A stretch of 64,000 nt of DNA from positions 20,447 to 84,446 of the forward strand of contig JABZKU010000009.1 of the NCBI GenBank assembly GCA_015257125.1, given 5' to 3'. The DNA is from Prevotellaceae bacterium (lineage in GTDB: Bacteria > Bacteroidota > Bacteroidia > Bacteroidales > Bacteroidaceae). Of the stretch, positions 1 through 9,800 are shown one piece after another. How positions within the stretch are numbered: the stretch's first letter is position 1; each line of letters opens with the position of its first letter. The translations under genes and the position numbers were made by a program. The notes below the pieces were generated by a model. The model was not told the DNA's origin. It ran no database searches and saw only the letters and a program-made list of their open reading frames with translations.

Positions 1-1
1 A

Positions 2-148
2 TTCTTGGCCGACATCGAAGACTTTGCCGCCATGAACGAGGTCTATGCTTCGTTCTTCAAAGCGCCTTTCCCCACTCGCTCCGCGATGGCGGTGAAAACG
101 CTCCCGAAAGGTGCGCGCGTTGAGATAGAATGCATCGCCGTGCGCTGA
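2..148 (+). CDS. ridA: RidA-family reactive-intermediate deaminase, C-terminal end (partial)
   Basis: Only the last 48 codons are inside the window; the gene runs off the left edge. The visible end has the RidA/YjgF signature: a segment reading DFAAMNEVYASFF, then PTRSAMAV and the closing LPKGARVEIECIA strand. In this family the Pro-x-Arg arginine binds the carboxylate of the 2-iminoacid, and the protein hydrolyses reactive enamine/imine intermediates released by PLP enzymes to 2-oxoacids and ammonia in the cytoplasm. The stop codon is followed by a bidirectional hairpin shared with the convergent gdhA. The family is clear; the exact substrate cannot be judged from the fragment. Confidence 0.9.
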   Translation, partial: FLADIEDFAAMNEVYASFFKAPFPTRSAMAVKTLPKGARVEIECIAVR

Positions 149-221
149 TAGCATTACCTCCTTGCGCACAGCTATCACGTAGACATGGCGCCATGCGACA
201 CGACTTGCGCAGTGCAACACA

Positions 222-268
222 AAAAATCCCCGTTACCGATTCAACAAGAATCAGCAACGGGGATTTTT
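222..268. terminator. Bidirectional intrinsic terminator between ridA and gdhA
   Basis: A perfect 13-bp inverted repeat (222-234 and 256-268) whose outer ends are an A-tract and a T-tract, so it has a GC stem plus U-run in both directions. It sits between two convergent genes and can end both transcripts. Confidence 0.85.
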
Positions 269-345
269 CTATGGGATAGCGAGGCGAGCGAGGGCACGTC
301 GCAAACGAAGGCCGCGCCGCCTCGAAAGCGCAAGCGAGCCGTGCG

Positions 346-1683
346 TCAAATCACGCCTTGCGCCATCATGGCCTTGGCCACCTTCATGAAACCGGCCACG
401 TTCGCACCGCGCACATAGTTCACATAACCGTCGGCCTCAGTGCCGTATTGCACACAAGCCGCGTGGATGCTTTCCATGATTTGGTGCAAACGGCCGTCGA
501 CTTCATCGGCCGTCCACGAAAGGCGCGCCGAGTTCTGGCTCATCTCGAGACCCGACACCGAAACACCGCCGGCATTCGCCGCCTTGCCGGGCGCATAGAG
601 GATGCGCGCGGACTGGAAAAGGCGAACCGCCTCGGGCGTGCAGGGCATGTTGGCGCCTTCGCTCACGGCCATCACGCCGTTGTCGAGCAGCATTTGTGCG
701 TGTTCGCCGTTCAGCTCGTTTTGCGTGGCCGAAGGCAGGGCGATGTCGGCCTTGATGCTCCAAGGTTTCTGCCCCTCGAAGTATTGTGCCGTGGGATATT
801 CCTCGGCATATTCGCGAATGCGGCCACGGTAGAGATTCTTCAGCTCCATGATGTAGTCGAGTTTCGCGCGATCGATGCCGTCGGGATCGTAGACAAAGCC
901 ATCACTGTCGGACATGGTGAGCACCTTACCGCCCAATTCGAGTACCTTCTCGGCCGTGTATTGCGCCACATTGCCCGAACCGGAGATGAGCACCGTCTTG
1001 CCTTGCAAATCGGTGCCGCGGGTGCGGAGCATTTCCATCAAGAAATAGACATTACCATAGCCCGTTGCTTCGGGACGAATGAGGCTTCCGCCGAATTCAC
1101 GGCCTTTGCCGGTGAGCACGCCCGTGAATTGGCGCGTATATTTCTTATAGGCACCGAACATATAGCCCACTTCGCGGCCACCCACGCCGATGTCGCCGGC
1201 GGGCACGTCGCAATCCTCGCCGATGTTGCGGTGCAATTCGAGCATGAAGGCTTGGCAGAAGCGCATCACCTCGGCGGCACTCTTACCGCGGGGCGAAAAG
1301 TCGGAACCGCCCTTCGCGCCGCCCATGGGAAGCGTGGTCAATGCGTTTTTGAACGTCTGTTCGAAAGCCAAGAACTTGAGAATACCCAAGTTGACGGAGC
1401 TGTGGAAACGAATACCGCCCTTGTAGGGGCCGATGGCGTTGTTGTGTTGCACGCGATAGCCCATGTTGGTGCGCACATTGCCGCGGTCGTCGGTCCACGT
1501 CACGCGGAAAGTGTGGATGCGCTCGGGGATGCACAGGCGCTCCATGAGGTTGACTTTCTCAAACTCGGGGTGTTTGTTGTATTCCTCTTCGAGGGTGAAG
1601 AGCACTTCTTCCACCGCTTGGTGGTACTCGGGCTCGTTGGGAAAACGGGCTTTCAGCGTTTCGAGCAGTTCTTTGGCGTTCAT
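346..1683 (-). CDS. gdhA: NADP-type glutamate dehydrogenase
   Basis: A 445-residue hexameric-type glutamate dehydrogenase interconverting 2-oxoglutarate plus ammonia and glutamate, the main ammonia assimilation step in many Bacteroidales. Visible motifs are the substrate-lysine loop PMGGAKGGSDF (119-129, Lys124), the PAGDIG loop with catalytic Asp164, and a Rossmann turn SGSGNVAQY near residue 235. The length matches the 444-450 residue family. The frame stays open 20 codons upstream, but the start at 1683 gives the family N-terminus (MNAKELLE) and leaves a ~50-nt leader behind a good promoter at 1741-1772. NADP specificity is inferred from the family type, not proven. Confidence 0.95.
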   Translation of the reverse strand: MNAKELLETLKARFPNEPEYHQAVEEVLFTLEEEYNKHPEFEKVNLMERLCIPERIHTFRVTWTDDRGNVRTNMGYRVQHNNAIGPYKGGIRFHSSVNLGILKFLAFEQTFKNALTTLPMGGAKGGSDFSPRGKSAAEVMRFCQAFMLELHRNIGEDCDVPAGDIGVGGREVGYMFGAYKKYTRQFTGVLTGKGREFGGSLIRPEATGYGNVYFLMEMLRTRGTDLQGKTVLISGSGNVAQYTAEKVLELGGKVLTMSDSDGFVYDPDGIDRAKLDYIMELKNLYRGRIREYAEEYPTAQYFEGQKPWSIKADIALPSATQNELNGEHAQMLLDNGVMAVSEGANMPCTPEAVRLFQSARILYAPGKAANAGGVSVSGLEMSQNSARLSWTADEVDGRLHQIMESIHAACVQYGTEADGYVNYVRGANVAGFMKVAKAMMAQGVI

Positions 1684-1740
1684 GAGGGGGATTAGTATTT
1701 GAATGTAAAGAAATACGGAGCTTTTATCGAATATATGAGG

Positions 1741-1772
1741 CAAAATTACTCAAACTCATGGACACCTGCAAA
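1741..1772 (-). promoter_or_regulatory. gdhA promoter, Bacteroidota type
   Basis: On the minus strand: TTTG (1772-1769), 20-nt spacer, TAATTTTG (1748-1741), an exact match to the -33 TTTG / -7 TAnnTTTG consensus. The predicted start site is near 1734, about 50 nt before the gdhA start codon. Confidence 0.75.
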
Positions 1773-1780
1773 GCCACGCG

Positions 1781-1830
1781 GCAAAAAACAGAAAAAAGTT
1801 GTGGACTTTTTCTCTATCGACGCGAAAAAA
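1781..1830. repeat. Intergenic A/T-tract repeat, copy a (short)
   Basis: One to two units of the dispersed motif: an A-tract, the core GTGGAC, a T-tract, then CTATCGACGCG and another A-tract. It lies between divergent gdhA and mdh. Fuller arrays of the family occur at 3154-3220, 19799-19868, 36671-36737, 44101-44192, 53085-53153 and 60172-60235. Confidence 0.5.
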
Positions 1831-1867
1831 AGGGCTTTGCCGTGTGGCGAATTAAAAAGAGAATGAC

Positions 1868-1875
1868 TACCTTTG
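1868..1875 (+). promoter_or_regulatory. Candidate -7 element for mdh
   Basis: TACCTTTG matches TAnnTTTG about 73 nt before the mdh start. No TTTG lies at the usual 19-20 nt upstream (the nearest is 28 nt away), so only the -7 part is supported. Confidence 0.4.
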
Positions 1876-1947
1876 CTCTGTGTCACAGCACAAAAGACAC
1901 ACTCCACTGAATGAACATTCATTTCACTTACATAAATCCCAAAGAAA

Positions 1948-2940
1948 ATGGCTTTTTTGACTAACGAAAAACTCGTGATCGTCGGTGCCGCCGGCATGAT
2001 CGGCTCCAACATGGTGCAGAGCGCCCTGATGATGGGTCTCACTTCCAACATTTGCCTCTACGATGTATTCTCGCCCGAAGGTGTGGCAGAAGAAATGCGT
2101 CAGTGCGGTTTCAACGACGCGAAGATCACGGCTACCACCGACGTGGCCGAGGCCTTCAAAGACGCCAAATACATCATCTCGTCCGGCGGTGCGCCCCGTA
2201 AGGAAGGCATGACCCGCGAAGACCTCCTCGCCGGCAACTGCAAAATCGCCGAAGAACTCGGTAAAAACATCAAGCAGTACTGCCCCGACGTGAAGCACGT
2301 GGTGATTATCTTCAACCCTGCCGACCTCACCGGCCTCGTTACGCTCCTCTACTCCGGTTTGAAGCCCGGACAGGTGACGACCCTCGCCGCGCTCGACTCC
2401 ACTCGTCTGCAAAGCGCCCTCGCCAAGAAGTTCGGCGTGATGCAAAACGAAGTGAAGGGCTGCGCCACTTACGGTGGTCACGGCGAACAAATGGCCGTAT
2501 TCGGCAGCGCGGTTGAAATTGCCGGCCGCAAACTCTCTGACCTCATCGGCACTGCCGAATTCCCCGAGGAAGAATGGGCACAAATGCGCAAGGACGTGAC
2601 GCAAGGTGGCGCTGCCATCATCAAGCTCCGTGGCCGCAGCTCGTTCCAAAGCCCCTCGTACCTCTCGGTTGAGATGATTCGCTCGGTGATGGGCGGCGAA
2701 CCCTTCCGCTACCCCGCCGGTACTTACGTGAAGAACGAAAAGTATCAGCACATCATGATGGCAATGGACACCACCCTCGACGCCAACGGCTGCTCCTACA
2801 AGGAACCCGTCGGCACGCCTGAGGAAGTGGCTGCACTCGACGCCAGCTACGCTCACCTCTGCAAGATGCGCGATGAGCTCGTTACGCTCAACATCGTGCC
2901 TCCCGTGGCAGAGTGGAACAAGATCAACCCCAACCTCTAA
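1948..2940 (+). CDS. mdh: Malate dehydrogenase
   Basis: A 330-residue NAD-dependent lactate/malate dehydrogenase-fold enzyme that interconverts malate and oxaloacetate in the cytoplasm; in Bacteroidales it serves the reductive branch to succinate. The NAD-binding loop VGAAGMIGS is at residues 12-20. Substrate-binding arginines are at 84 (in GGAPRKEG), 90 and 153, and the catalytic His178 is in GGHGEQM. The Arg in the mobile loop fits malate rather than lactate. The gene is monocistronic: a candidate -7 box lies upstream and a strong terminator lies 28 nt after the stop. Nothing looks truncated. Confidence 0.93.
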   Translation: MAFLTNEKLVIVGAAGMIGSNMVQSALMMGLTSNICLYDVFSPEGVAEEMRQCGFNDAKITATTDVAEAFKDAKYIISSGGAPRKEGMTREDLLAGNCKIAEELGKNIKQYCPDVKHVVIIFNPADLTGLVTLLYSGLKPGQVTTLAALDSTRLQSALAKKFGVMQNEVKGCATYGGHGEQMAVFGSAVEIAGRKLSDLIGTAEFPEEEWAQMRKDVTQGGAAIIKLRGRSSFQSPSYLSVEMIRSVMGGEPFRYPAGTYVKNEKYQHIMMAMDTTLDANGCSYKEPVGTPEEVAALDASYAHLCKMRDELVTLNIVPPVAEWNKINPNL

Positions 2941-2967
2941 TCGCCCCGGGCTGATCGACCCCAACAC

Positions 2968-3004
2968 GCGGCGCTCCTCCTTTGCGGAGGGGCGCCGCTT
3001 TTTT
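2968..3004 (+). terminator. Intrinsic terminator of mdh
   Basis: A 13-bp GC-rich stem (GCGGCGCTCCTCC paired with GGAGGGGCGCCGC, one G:T wobble), TTTGC loop, then six Ts. Confidence 0.92.
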
Positions 3005-3153
3005 GTTGCCCCACGCTTTTCGCCCGCTCACAACGAGGGAAACAAAAACAAACGCGCCTCCTGTCGCCCCTAAGCCGCCAACAGCACAACCGGAACTACC
3101 GGCTTTTTCGCACACTGCCACGCCTTCGCATCGAGGCACAAGTTGGGCGCGCT

Positions 3154-3220
3154 GAAAATGGACAACTTTTGCCACAAAGTGGGGGACTTTCATCGAAAAA
3201 GTCCCCACTTTTCTTTCTCA
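3154..3220. repeat. Intergenic A/T-tract repeat array, copy b
   Basis: Three units of ~22 nt: TGGACAACTTTT, GGGGGACTTT and GAAAAAGTCCCCAC. The second and third form an inverted repeat around CATCG, followed by a T-rich tail, so the RNA could fold like a terminator. Its first unit and CATCGAAAA junction are nearly the same as in the array at 60172-60235. Confidence 0.6.
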
Positions 3221-3688
3221 TCGCTCAAGAAAAATTTGCATCTTGACAATTGCCGTGCTAAAAAACTTATGCCGACAGAAAAAACGGGCGACACACTTCC
3301 CTTTCGCGCCCACCCCGTCGCACCACATCACTCCTCAAGAAGAATCGTCGAGCAAGATTTGCATACATCGCGCTTTTCGTCCTGCGAAACAGCCCGAAAA
3401 TCACAAGATGATGGAAAGCAAGGCACCGGCTACCGCCGAGAACGACTGCCGAATTGCACAAAACGCGCAGAAGGTCGGAAGTACCTATCGGAAACAGCCA
3501 ACTTCGGATGAGTGCGTGGAGGTGAGTTATTTAACCCCATCGGAGCGGTTTCGGAAAACCTCTTCTTTGGACACGTTGCAGACGAAGTAAAATATAAAAA
3601 TTGCCTATTCTGCCTAACAAAACACACATAAAACATAATCGTTGAAAGATCGCTCGCAGAAAATCCCACAAATATCGCCGCAATCTCG

Positions 3689-3696
3689 TATTTTTG
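3689..3696 (+). promoter_or_regulatory. Candidate -7 element for giant gene 1
   Basis: TATTTTTG, an exact TAnnTTTG match 125 nt upstream of the preferred start at 3822. No TTTG is seen 19-20 nt further upstream. Confidence 0.45.
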
Positions 3697-3821
3697 TAAC
3701 GAAATGTAGCCATACGAAAGTAGTCGCATGCGATATGAATCGCCATTGCGGCTCCTTTTGAATGAAGATGAACAGACGCACTTTCAAGGACTATAGCAAC
3801 AAATTTCAATTTATCAGCAAT

Positions 3822-6800
3822 ATGCAAAGTACAAGTACCTCTAAGCAGTGGTTCTTCGGACTGTGTTGCACATTGTTGTTGTTATGCGCAAGCGCTCTCC
3901 CGTCGGCAGGACAAAACTGTCCGAACTTCGGGTGGAACGACTTCACCAAGTCGATTGTGCAGCCCAACTTGGACTGCAACAAGCCGGGCGAGGTGACGAT
4001 ACGCTACAGCAACAACGTCGTCGGCGTCGACGAGGTGCACTATCAGTTCGGATCCGGAACCAGCGGCCCTTGGTTTCACGAAGTCGATGCCGCCGCGCCG
4101 GGATCGACCGTGAAGGCCGAAATCCCTACATCGATGAGCGGAAAATCGCTCTTTGTGCGCGTGACGACCAAGTGTGGCACCGACACCCGTTCCAATGTGT
4201 GGAACATGGGCAACATCATTGCTCAAAAGACGGAAACCATCACCCTACAAGGCTCGAGCACACCGGCCGGTAGCGGTACGGGGTCGAGTGGTGGTATCAC
4301 CGTGTGGCTCAATGGCCCCTCGGGAATCACAGAGGCCACCTTCAAGCTCTACAAGTGGCACGGCACTGCGGTGCTGGCCAGCCAACGCAGCACGCGCCCG
4401 TATGAGGGGGTGACGTTCTTCAATTTGGAGAAAGGCGACTACGAAGTGAAAGTAGAAGCCAAGCCGGCTTGTACCCCCACCACAACGGCTTCCAACTGGG
4501 ACACGGATCACTTCAACCTCTCGAAGGTGATCTACGTCGGCTCATTTAATTTGCAGGTTACTTCTATCCCTGCACGCGGTACCTGTACCGGTGGTGTGAA
4601 AGTTGAGCCTTCGAAAGTGACGGGTGTGCAACAAATGGAGTACGTCCTCACCACACAGGCTGATCGCAACACCCCTATTCAAGCCTTTACGGCCAACTAT
4701 CCTAATTTTGCCCACACCTTTACGGGCTTGCCGGCCGGACAATACACCGTGCGTGCGACAGAAAAGACCGGCAACAGCCAAGTGAGTTCGAACTTCAACG
4801 TAGGCAACCAAAATGCTTCGCCCGCTGTCACGGTCAACCACCACACTCTCCGTGGAGTGGCTGAAGGTGAGGTGAATATTCGCCTGGACAACACCACCGA
4901 GGCATGTCCGGCCAAACTGACCCTCACGCGCGACAACACGACTTCGGGGTTGCCCTTCACCACGATGGTGAAGAACAACATCACCGAAGAAAACACGCTG
5001 TTCGAGGGACTTACCGAGGGTAACTACACGATCACAGCCGAATATGGAGGTCAATCGTTCTCGGCGAAATTCGGTATCGCTCATTCGACCATGGGCTACT
5101 TGTACAACCGCGGCGTAACGCAGGCGAACAGCATCTGCGACCCTTCGGGTAGTGCCAACTGGTTGTTGTCGGGTGGTTTCTACTACAATCCGCTGGAAGT
5201 GAAGATCGTGGATCGCAACACGCAGAACCTCGTTCGTAAATTCACACTTCCGGCAGGACAGACGTATTTCGAAACGAAGGGACTCTTCCCCGGCGACTAC
5301 ACGCTCACCGTGGGGTACGAAGCGGCGAACCAATTTACGACGTCTAATTTCTCGATTGCCCCGAAAGACAACGTACAGGGATACCTGAGTTTCGCGCTGG
5401 ACGAGCCCACAGAATTTTGCGGCGACCAACCGATGGCAAAAATCGCGGTGAACTTCATTGGTGCTGGTGGCATTGAAAACTACCCGGGCACACAAAAGTT
5501 CATGAACGGCGCCACTTTCGAAATCTATGACGCCGAAGGCAACTTCTTGTACTCGGGCAACATGCCGCAACTGACGGGCAATGCGAAATCGACTATTGAA
5601 AGTCCCTTTGCCCCCAACAGAGGCCAAATCAAGGTGAAGCCGACTTGCGGTTACCCGATTCTCACTTACACGCTCTCCAGCATCAATGGAATGAAGGGAG
5701 CTTACCTCTTCAGCCCTGATTTCACCTATCGTGGCTGCGGAAGCCGCGGAACAAACGTGGATCTTCGCGTGCTGGACACCAAGAACAACGTGGTACCCCT
5801 CATTACCTACACGGTGAAGAAGAAAACCGGGGAACTCATCGGCACCTACGAAATGAAGGAGGGGGTGAATACCGCCATCTTTGCCAACATGGAACCCGGT
5901 GACTACGACGTGGAATGGTATCCGCAATGTAAGCCCGACCAGAAGCACCAAGAAACCTTCCGTGTGGAAGACAAGGTGAACGAAACAAGACGTGAAATTA
6001 GAGGAGCAGTCTGTGAAGATCAAGGTTATATTCGCATTGACTTCACCAGTTTCCGCAACATCAACGGCTGGCGCTACGAACTGATTCGAAAGAACGACAA
6101 TAAACTGATGCGCGTCTATGGTAGTGTCAACAGCACTGTAGTTTCATTCGAACGCGTACCGGCCGGCGATTATATCGTGAAAGCCATTCCCATTGTGGAG
6201 TGTGGTGATATTACGCCCGGTGAATTTGAAGTCACTGTGCCTGCCATTACCGCCGGATCAGAAATCAGCGACCCTATCTACCTTTGGACTCGCGACGCCG
6301 ATGCATTGCCTTTCCAATATGTGGGTAAGGTACGCTACTACACGCGTCTTCCATATAGTTATGTCAAATGGCGTGTGCTGGATGTGTCCACGAATGCCGA
6401 AATCAAGAAGGGCGAAGTGCATCCGGTGGCCAACAACACGGGCACCTTCCCCATCGTCGTAGAGGGATTGCCCCACACTTACAAAATTGAATTTGAGACC
6501 CCTTGCGGAACATACACACGCATCGACTCGCTCAATTTGGCCAACCGCAAGCAATTGCCGGGCTTTGAACTAACCACCATTGCCGGTAACACCGAGTGCA
6601 ACACAACGCCTTCGCTCACGGTGAAGTCGCGCCTGAAAGCGGCCGGGCTTCCCGACAAGGCCTCGAGAATCCAACTCTACAAGTACGTCGATAAGGGAGA
6701 TGGCTACAAATGGCACTTTGACCAAGAGGTGGCGGATGCCAATGCGATCATCGAAACCAAGACCTTTGAGAACTTGGATCCCGGTATTCAATATTATGTG

Positions 6801-9800
6801 AACTACTTCTACGACGGAACGAGTGACCGACAGCAGATTGGTATCCCCGGCAACGCAGGTACCATGTCAGTACCTGTGTATACGTCGAGCTTCAGCCCGA
6901 AGGGCACGGCCATCCTCACAGTGAATCCCTACGCGGGGACTCCCGGTTCGACAATGGAGGTCGTGGTGACAGACAATCAGCAGAACGAAATCTTCAATAA
7001 GACGGTGTCGGCCACCGAAGCAACGAAGATCGAGGTGAAAAAGCCTGCCACCGGTTTTACGGTCAAGACCAAAGTGCTCAACGGCTGCTTTAAGGACAAG
7101 ACGTTCACGTCGTACCTTTATCCTACGACGACTCCCGTCTTTAGTTTCGACACGCGCACCAACAGGATGCAGTGTAAGAACGACGGTGAGATCACGATGA
7201 TTTTGCCCGAGGCTTTCCACGATGTGGATCAAGTGCACTACACGCTGAAGAAAATAACGGGCACGCAATACACCGACGTGGCTGAAACGACGAAGCCAGC
7301 TGAACCGAAGACCTTCATCGGTCTGGAAGCCGGCACCTATGAGATCTCCGCTCGCGCAACAGTCTTCAAAGATGAGACCGGACAACCGAAGGTGATGGAC
7401 TTCAAACGCAACGTGCAGCTCACGACGCCTTATAGGGACGGTCTTTACGCTACGGTACGTCCGGACTACATGGTATCGACGCGAAGCGAATGCGCCCAAG
7501 GACGCATCGGTTTGAACATTGAAAAGGGATCGGGTAGATATCGCGTCTTCTTGAAGAAAACACCCGACGGTGTATTGCCCGAACCGAAGGAACTCTTCAC
7601 CGATGGTATCTACTCCTCGATGCGCAACAAGTTGTGGGGTGAAAACTTCAAGCCCGGTCACTATGCACTGACGGTGACGGATGGCTGTATGGAACGTGAC
7701 ATTCCCGATGCCGAGATTCTCGAAATGCCGAACTTGGCCAGCGCTAGCTTCAACCGTTGGTATATGAACGGCGACAAGCGCATGAAGAAAGAACTCGGAG
7801 AAAAGGTTGACTCGTTCTTGTATCAAGTAAAATTCGACCCCTCTGCTTTCCCCGCCAGCTACCAACAGACGGCATACCGCTCTTATGAAGTGCAAGTCGT
7901 GGGTAAGGGGCAGGCTCCCGACGACACCCAGTGGAAGAGCAACTGGAATACGCCCAACGATGGCCAAGCCATTCTGGACAACTACTCAAAGCGCTTCAAT
8001 AACTGTGATGGCGTGGACATCTTGCTTCGCATGAAGAACTGTCCCGAGACCCTGATCCGCGTTCCGACTACGATCGATGTAATCAACATGTTCTACGGTA
8101 GTTGGCAATTGCTGAAGTGTAATACGGTGCAGTGGATTTTCACCGATGGTGAGATTGGCCATAAGTATCATCTGAAAGTCAAGAACACGACGGACAATGT
8201 GGTGGTTTACGAAAAAGACATCACCTACACCTCACGCGAACAATACCTCACGCGCGATCCGGAGTTGGAATTCCCCTCTGACAAGAGTTATCACTTAGAG
8301 ATGACACCGTCAGACTATTGTGGTAATCCGGTCTATCACTCTCCCTACAACTTTAACCGCGTGGAACGTATTTACAGATACTCTTTGGACGATGGCCTCA
8401 TCATGTCGGACTGCGATGGTCGCCGCTTGGCGATCTATGGCTGGACGGATTGTAAACTGCCGATGAAGTACTTCGTTTATGAAGTGACTGCTACCGGAGA
8501 GAATCTTGTTGCGCAAAGTGGTAACTATGTTCCGGAAAGATGGTACAGCACCTATAAGTTCCTGAAAGATCACCGCTACATCATTCGCGTAGTAGAATAC
8601 GGACAACCCGAAACGACTAAGATTGATCTTGTAGACTTCACGCTCAACTATCGTTTGCCCAGCGGCTACAAAAAGTCTGTTGACTATTTATGGTCTACGC
8701 AAACGATGTGTGGCTCGGCTTATGACGCTACGAAAAAAGCCTACAACCTGAATGCGCTTCATTGGTTCTTCGGTACGGCGGACTGGACAGGGGTTCCTCC
8801 CGTGGAGCAAAAGACCTACGTGACCATCCCGAACATGAAGATCGTTGCCACACAAAAAGAGGCACCGCATCGCAAGTTTGTATCCACGAAAGTGAGTCGT
8901 TACAATACGACGTATATGAGACACGAAGCATGGAAGGAAGAACTTGCTGACGGATCACTCATCGACGCGGCTTATGCTCCGGAAGGTAAATACACCGTGG
9001 TGGCTCAAACGGATGGCTGCGGCGAGATCAACTTGGGAGACGAGTACTTGGGACGCCCGACGATCGATCTCTCGGCTTCGACCGTAACTTCGGCTTGTGA
9101 TGGTAAGTTTACGGTTACGCCGAAGGGCACAATCACTTACCATGGTAGCACCGAAGAAGCGGAAATTACTTCGTTCTACGTTCAAGGTGATAACGCCAAT
9201 ACGACTCGCAACTGGGGTCAATCCTTCGATACTTACCAACGCCTATTCACGCTGGTGGTTAACATGAAGCGCAAGAGCGACGGTAAGACTTGTACGACGA
9301 CTTGGCCTTTCTCGATGAGCAACTACGTGCTCGACTTTGACCAGTCTCAGAGCTTGAGTATGTTCTGCACCGACTCGGGTAAGGGTATCATCCACATGGC
9401 TCTGAAGGGTGGTAATGCACCTTATACTTACAAGTTGATGTCTCTCGACGGTACGGAAATTGCCCGCAAGACTGTGCCCGGTGCCGTGGACTTCGAACAT
9501 GGTAAGTTGGGTGAACGCTATCGTATCACGGCTACCGATGCCTGCGGATTGACTTGGATTCACCAAGATGTGTTGCTGCAAGACCCTGCTGCAATTTCAT
9601 CTTCGATGACTATCGAGACATCCTTCTGTGCCGGTGATCGGGCTAAACTTGCTGCCCGTGAATTTCCTGGTGCAACATACTTATGGCACTTGCCCGATGG
9701 TTCGACAAAAGCCGGCCGCGTAATTGAGTTCGAAGCCAAAACAGCGAATGCCGGTGAGTTTATCGTTGATATCCATCTGACAACTTGTACGGTAACGCTG

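Larger units (their letters stand above)
3005..3821. other. Long gap upstream of giant gene 1
   Basis: About 800 nt with no credible gene. Short overlapping frames occur on both strands (for example 3143-3590), but they have no family resemblance, no clear start signal, and cross the repeat array. It holds repeat array b (3154-3220) and a -7 box at 3689-3696. The A+T content rises clearly toward the giant gene. Confidence 0.6.

Noticed and set aside
358..1695. Long open frame antisense to gdhA
   Set aside because: Mirror frame of a high-G+C gene; no family features, and gdhA on the other strand is certain. The same reasoning removes other antisense frames.
3154..3220. CRISPR array
   Set aside because: Repeat units are short, variable, contiguous and have no unique spacers; no cas genes are in the window.
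3143..3729. Several short overlapping frames on both strands upstream of giant gene 1
   Set aside because: They cross the repeat array and have no start signal or recognisable protein pattern.
3762..3821. Upstream ATG for giant gene 1
   Set aside because: It would place a charged 20-residue extension before the signal peptide; the paralog has no such extension.
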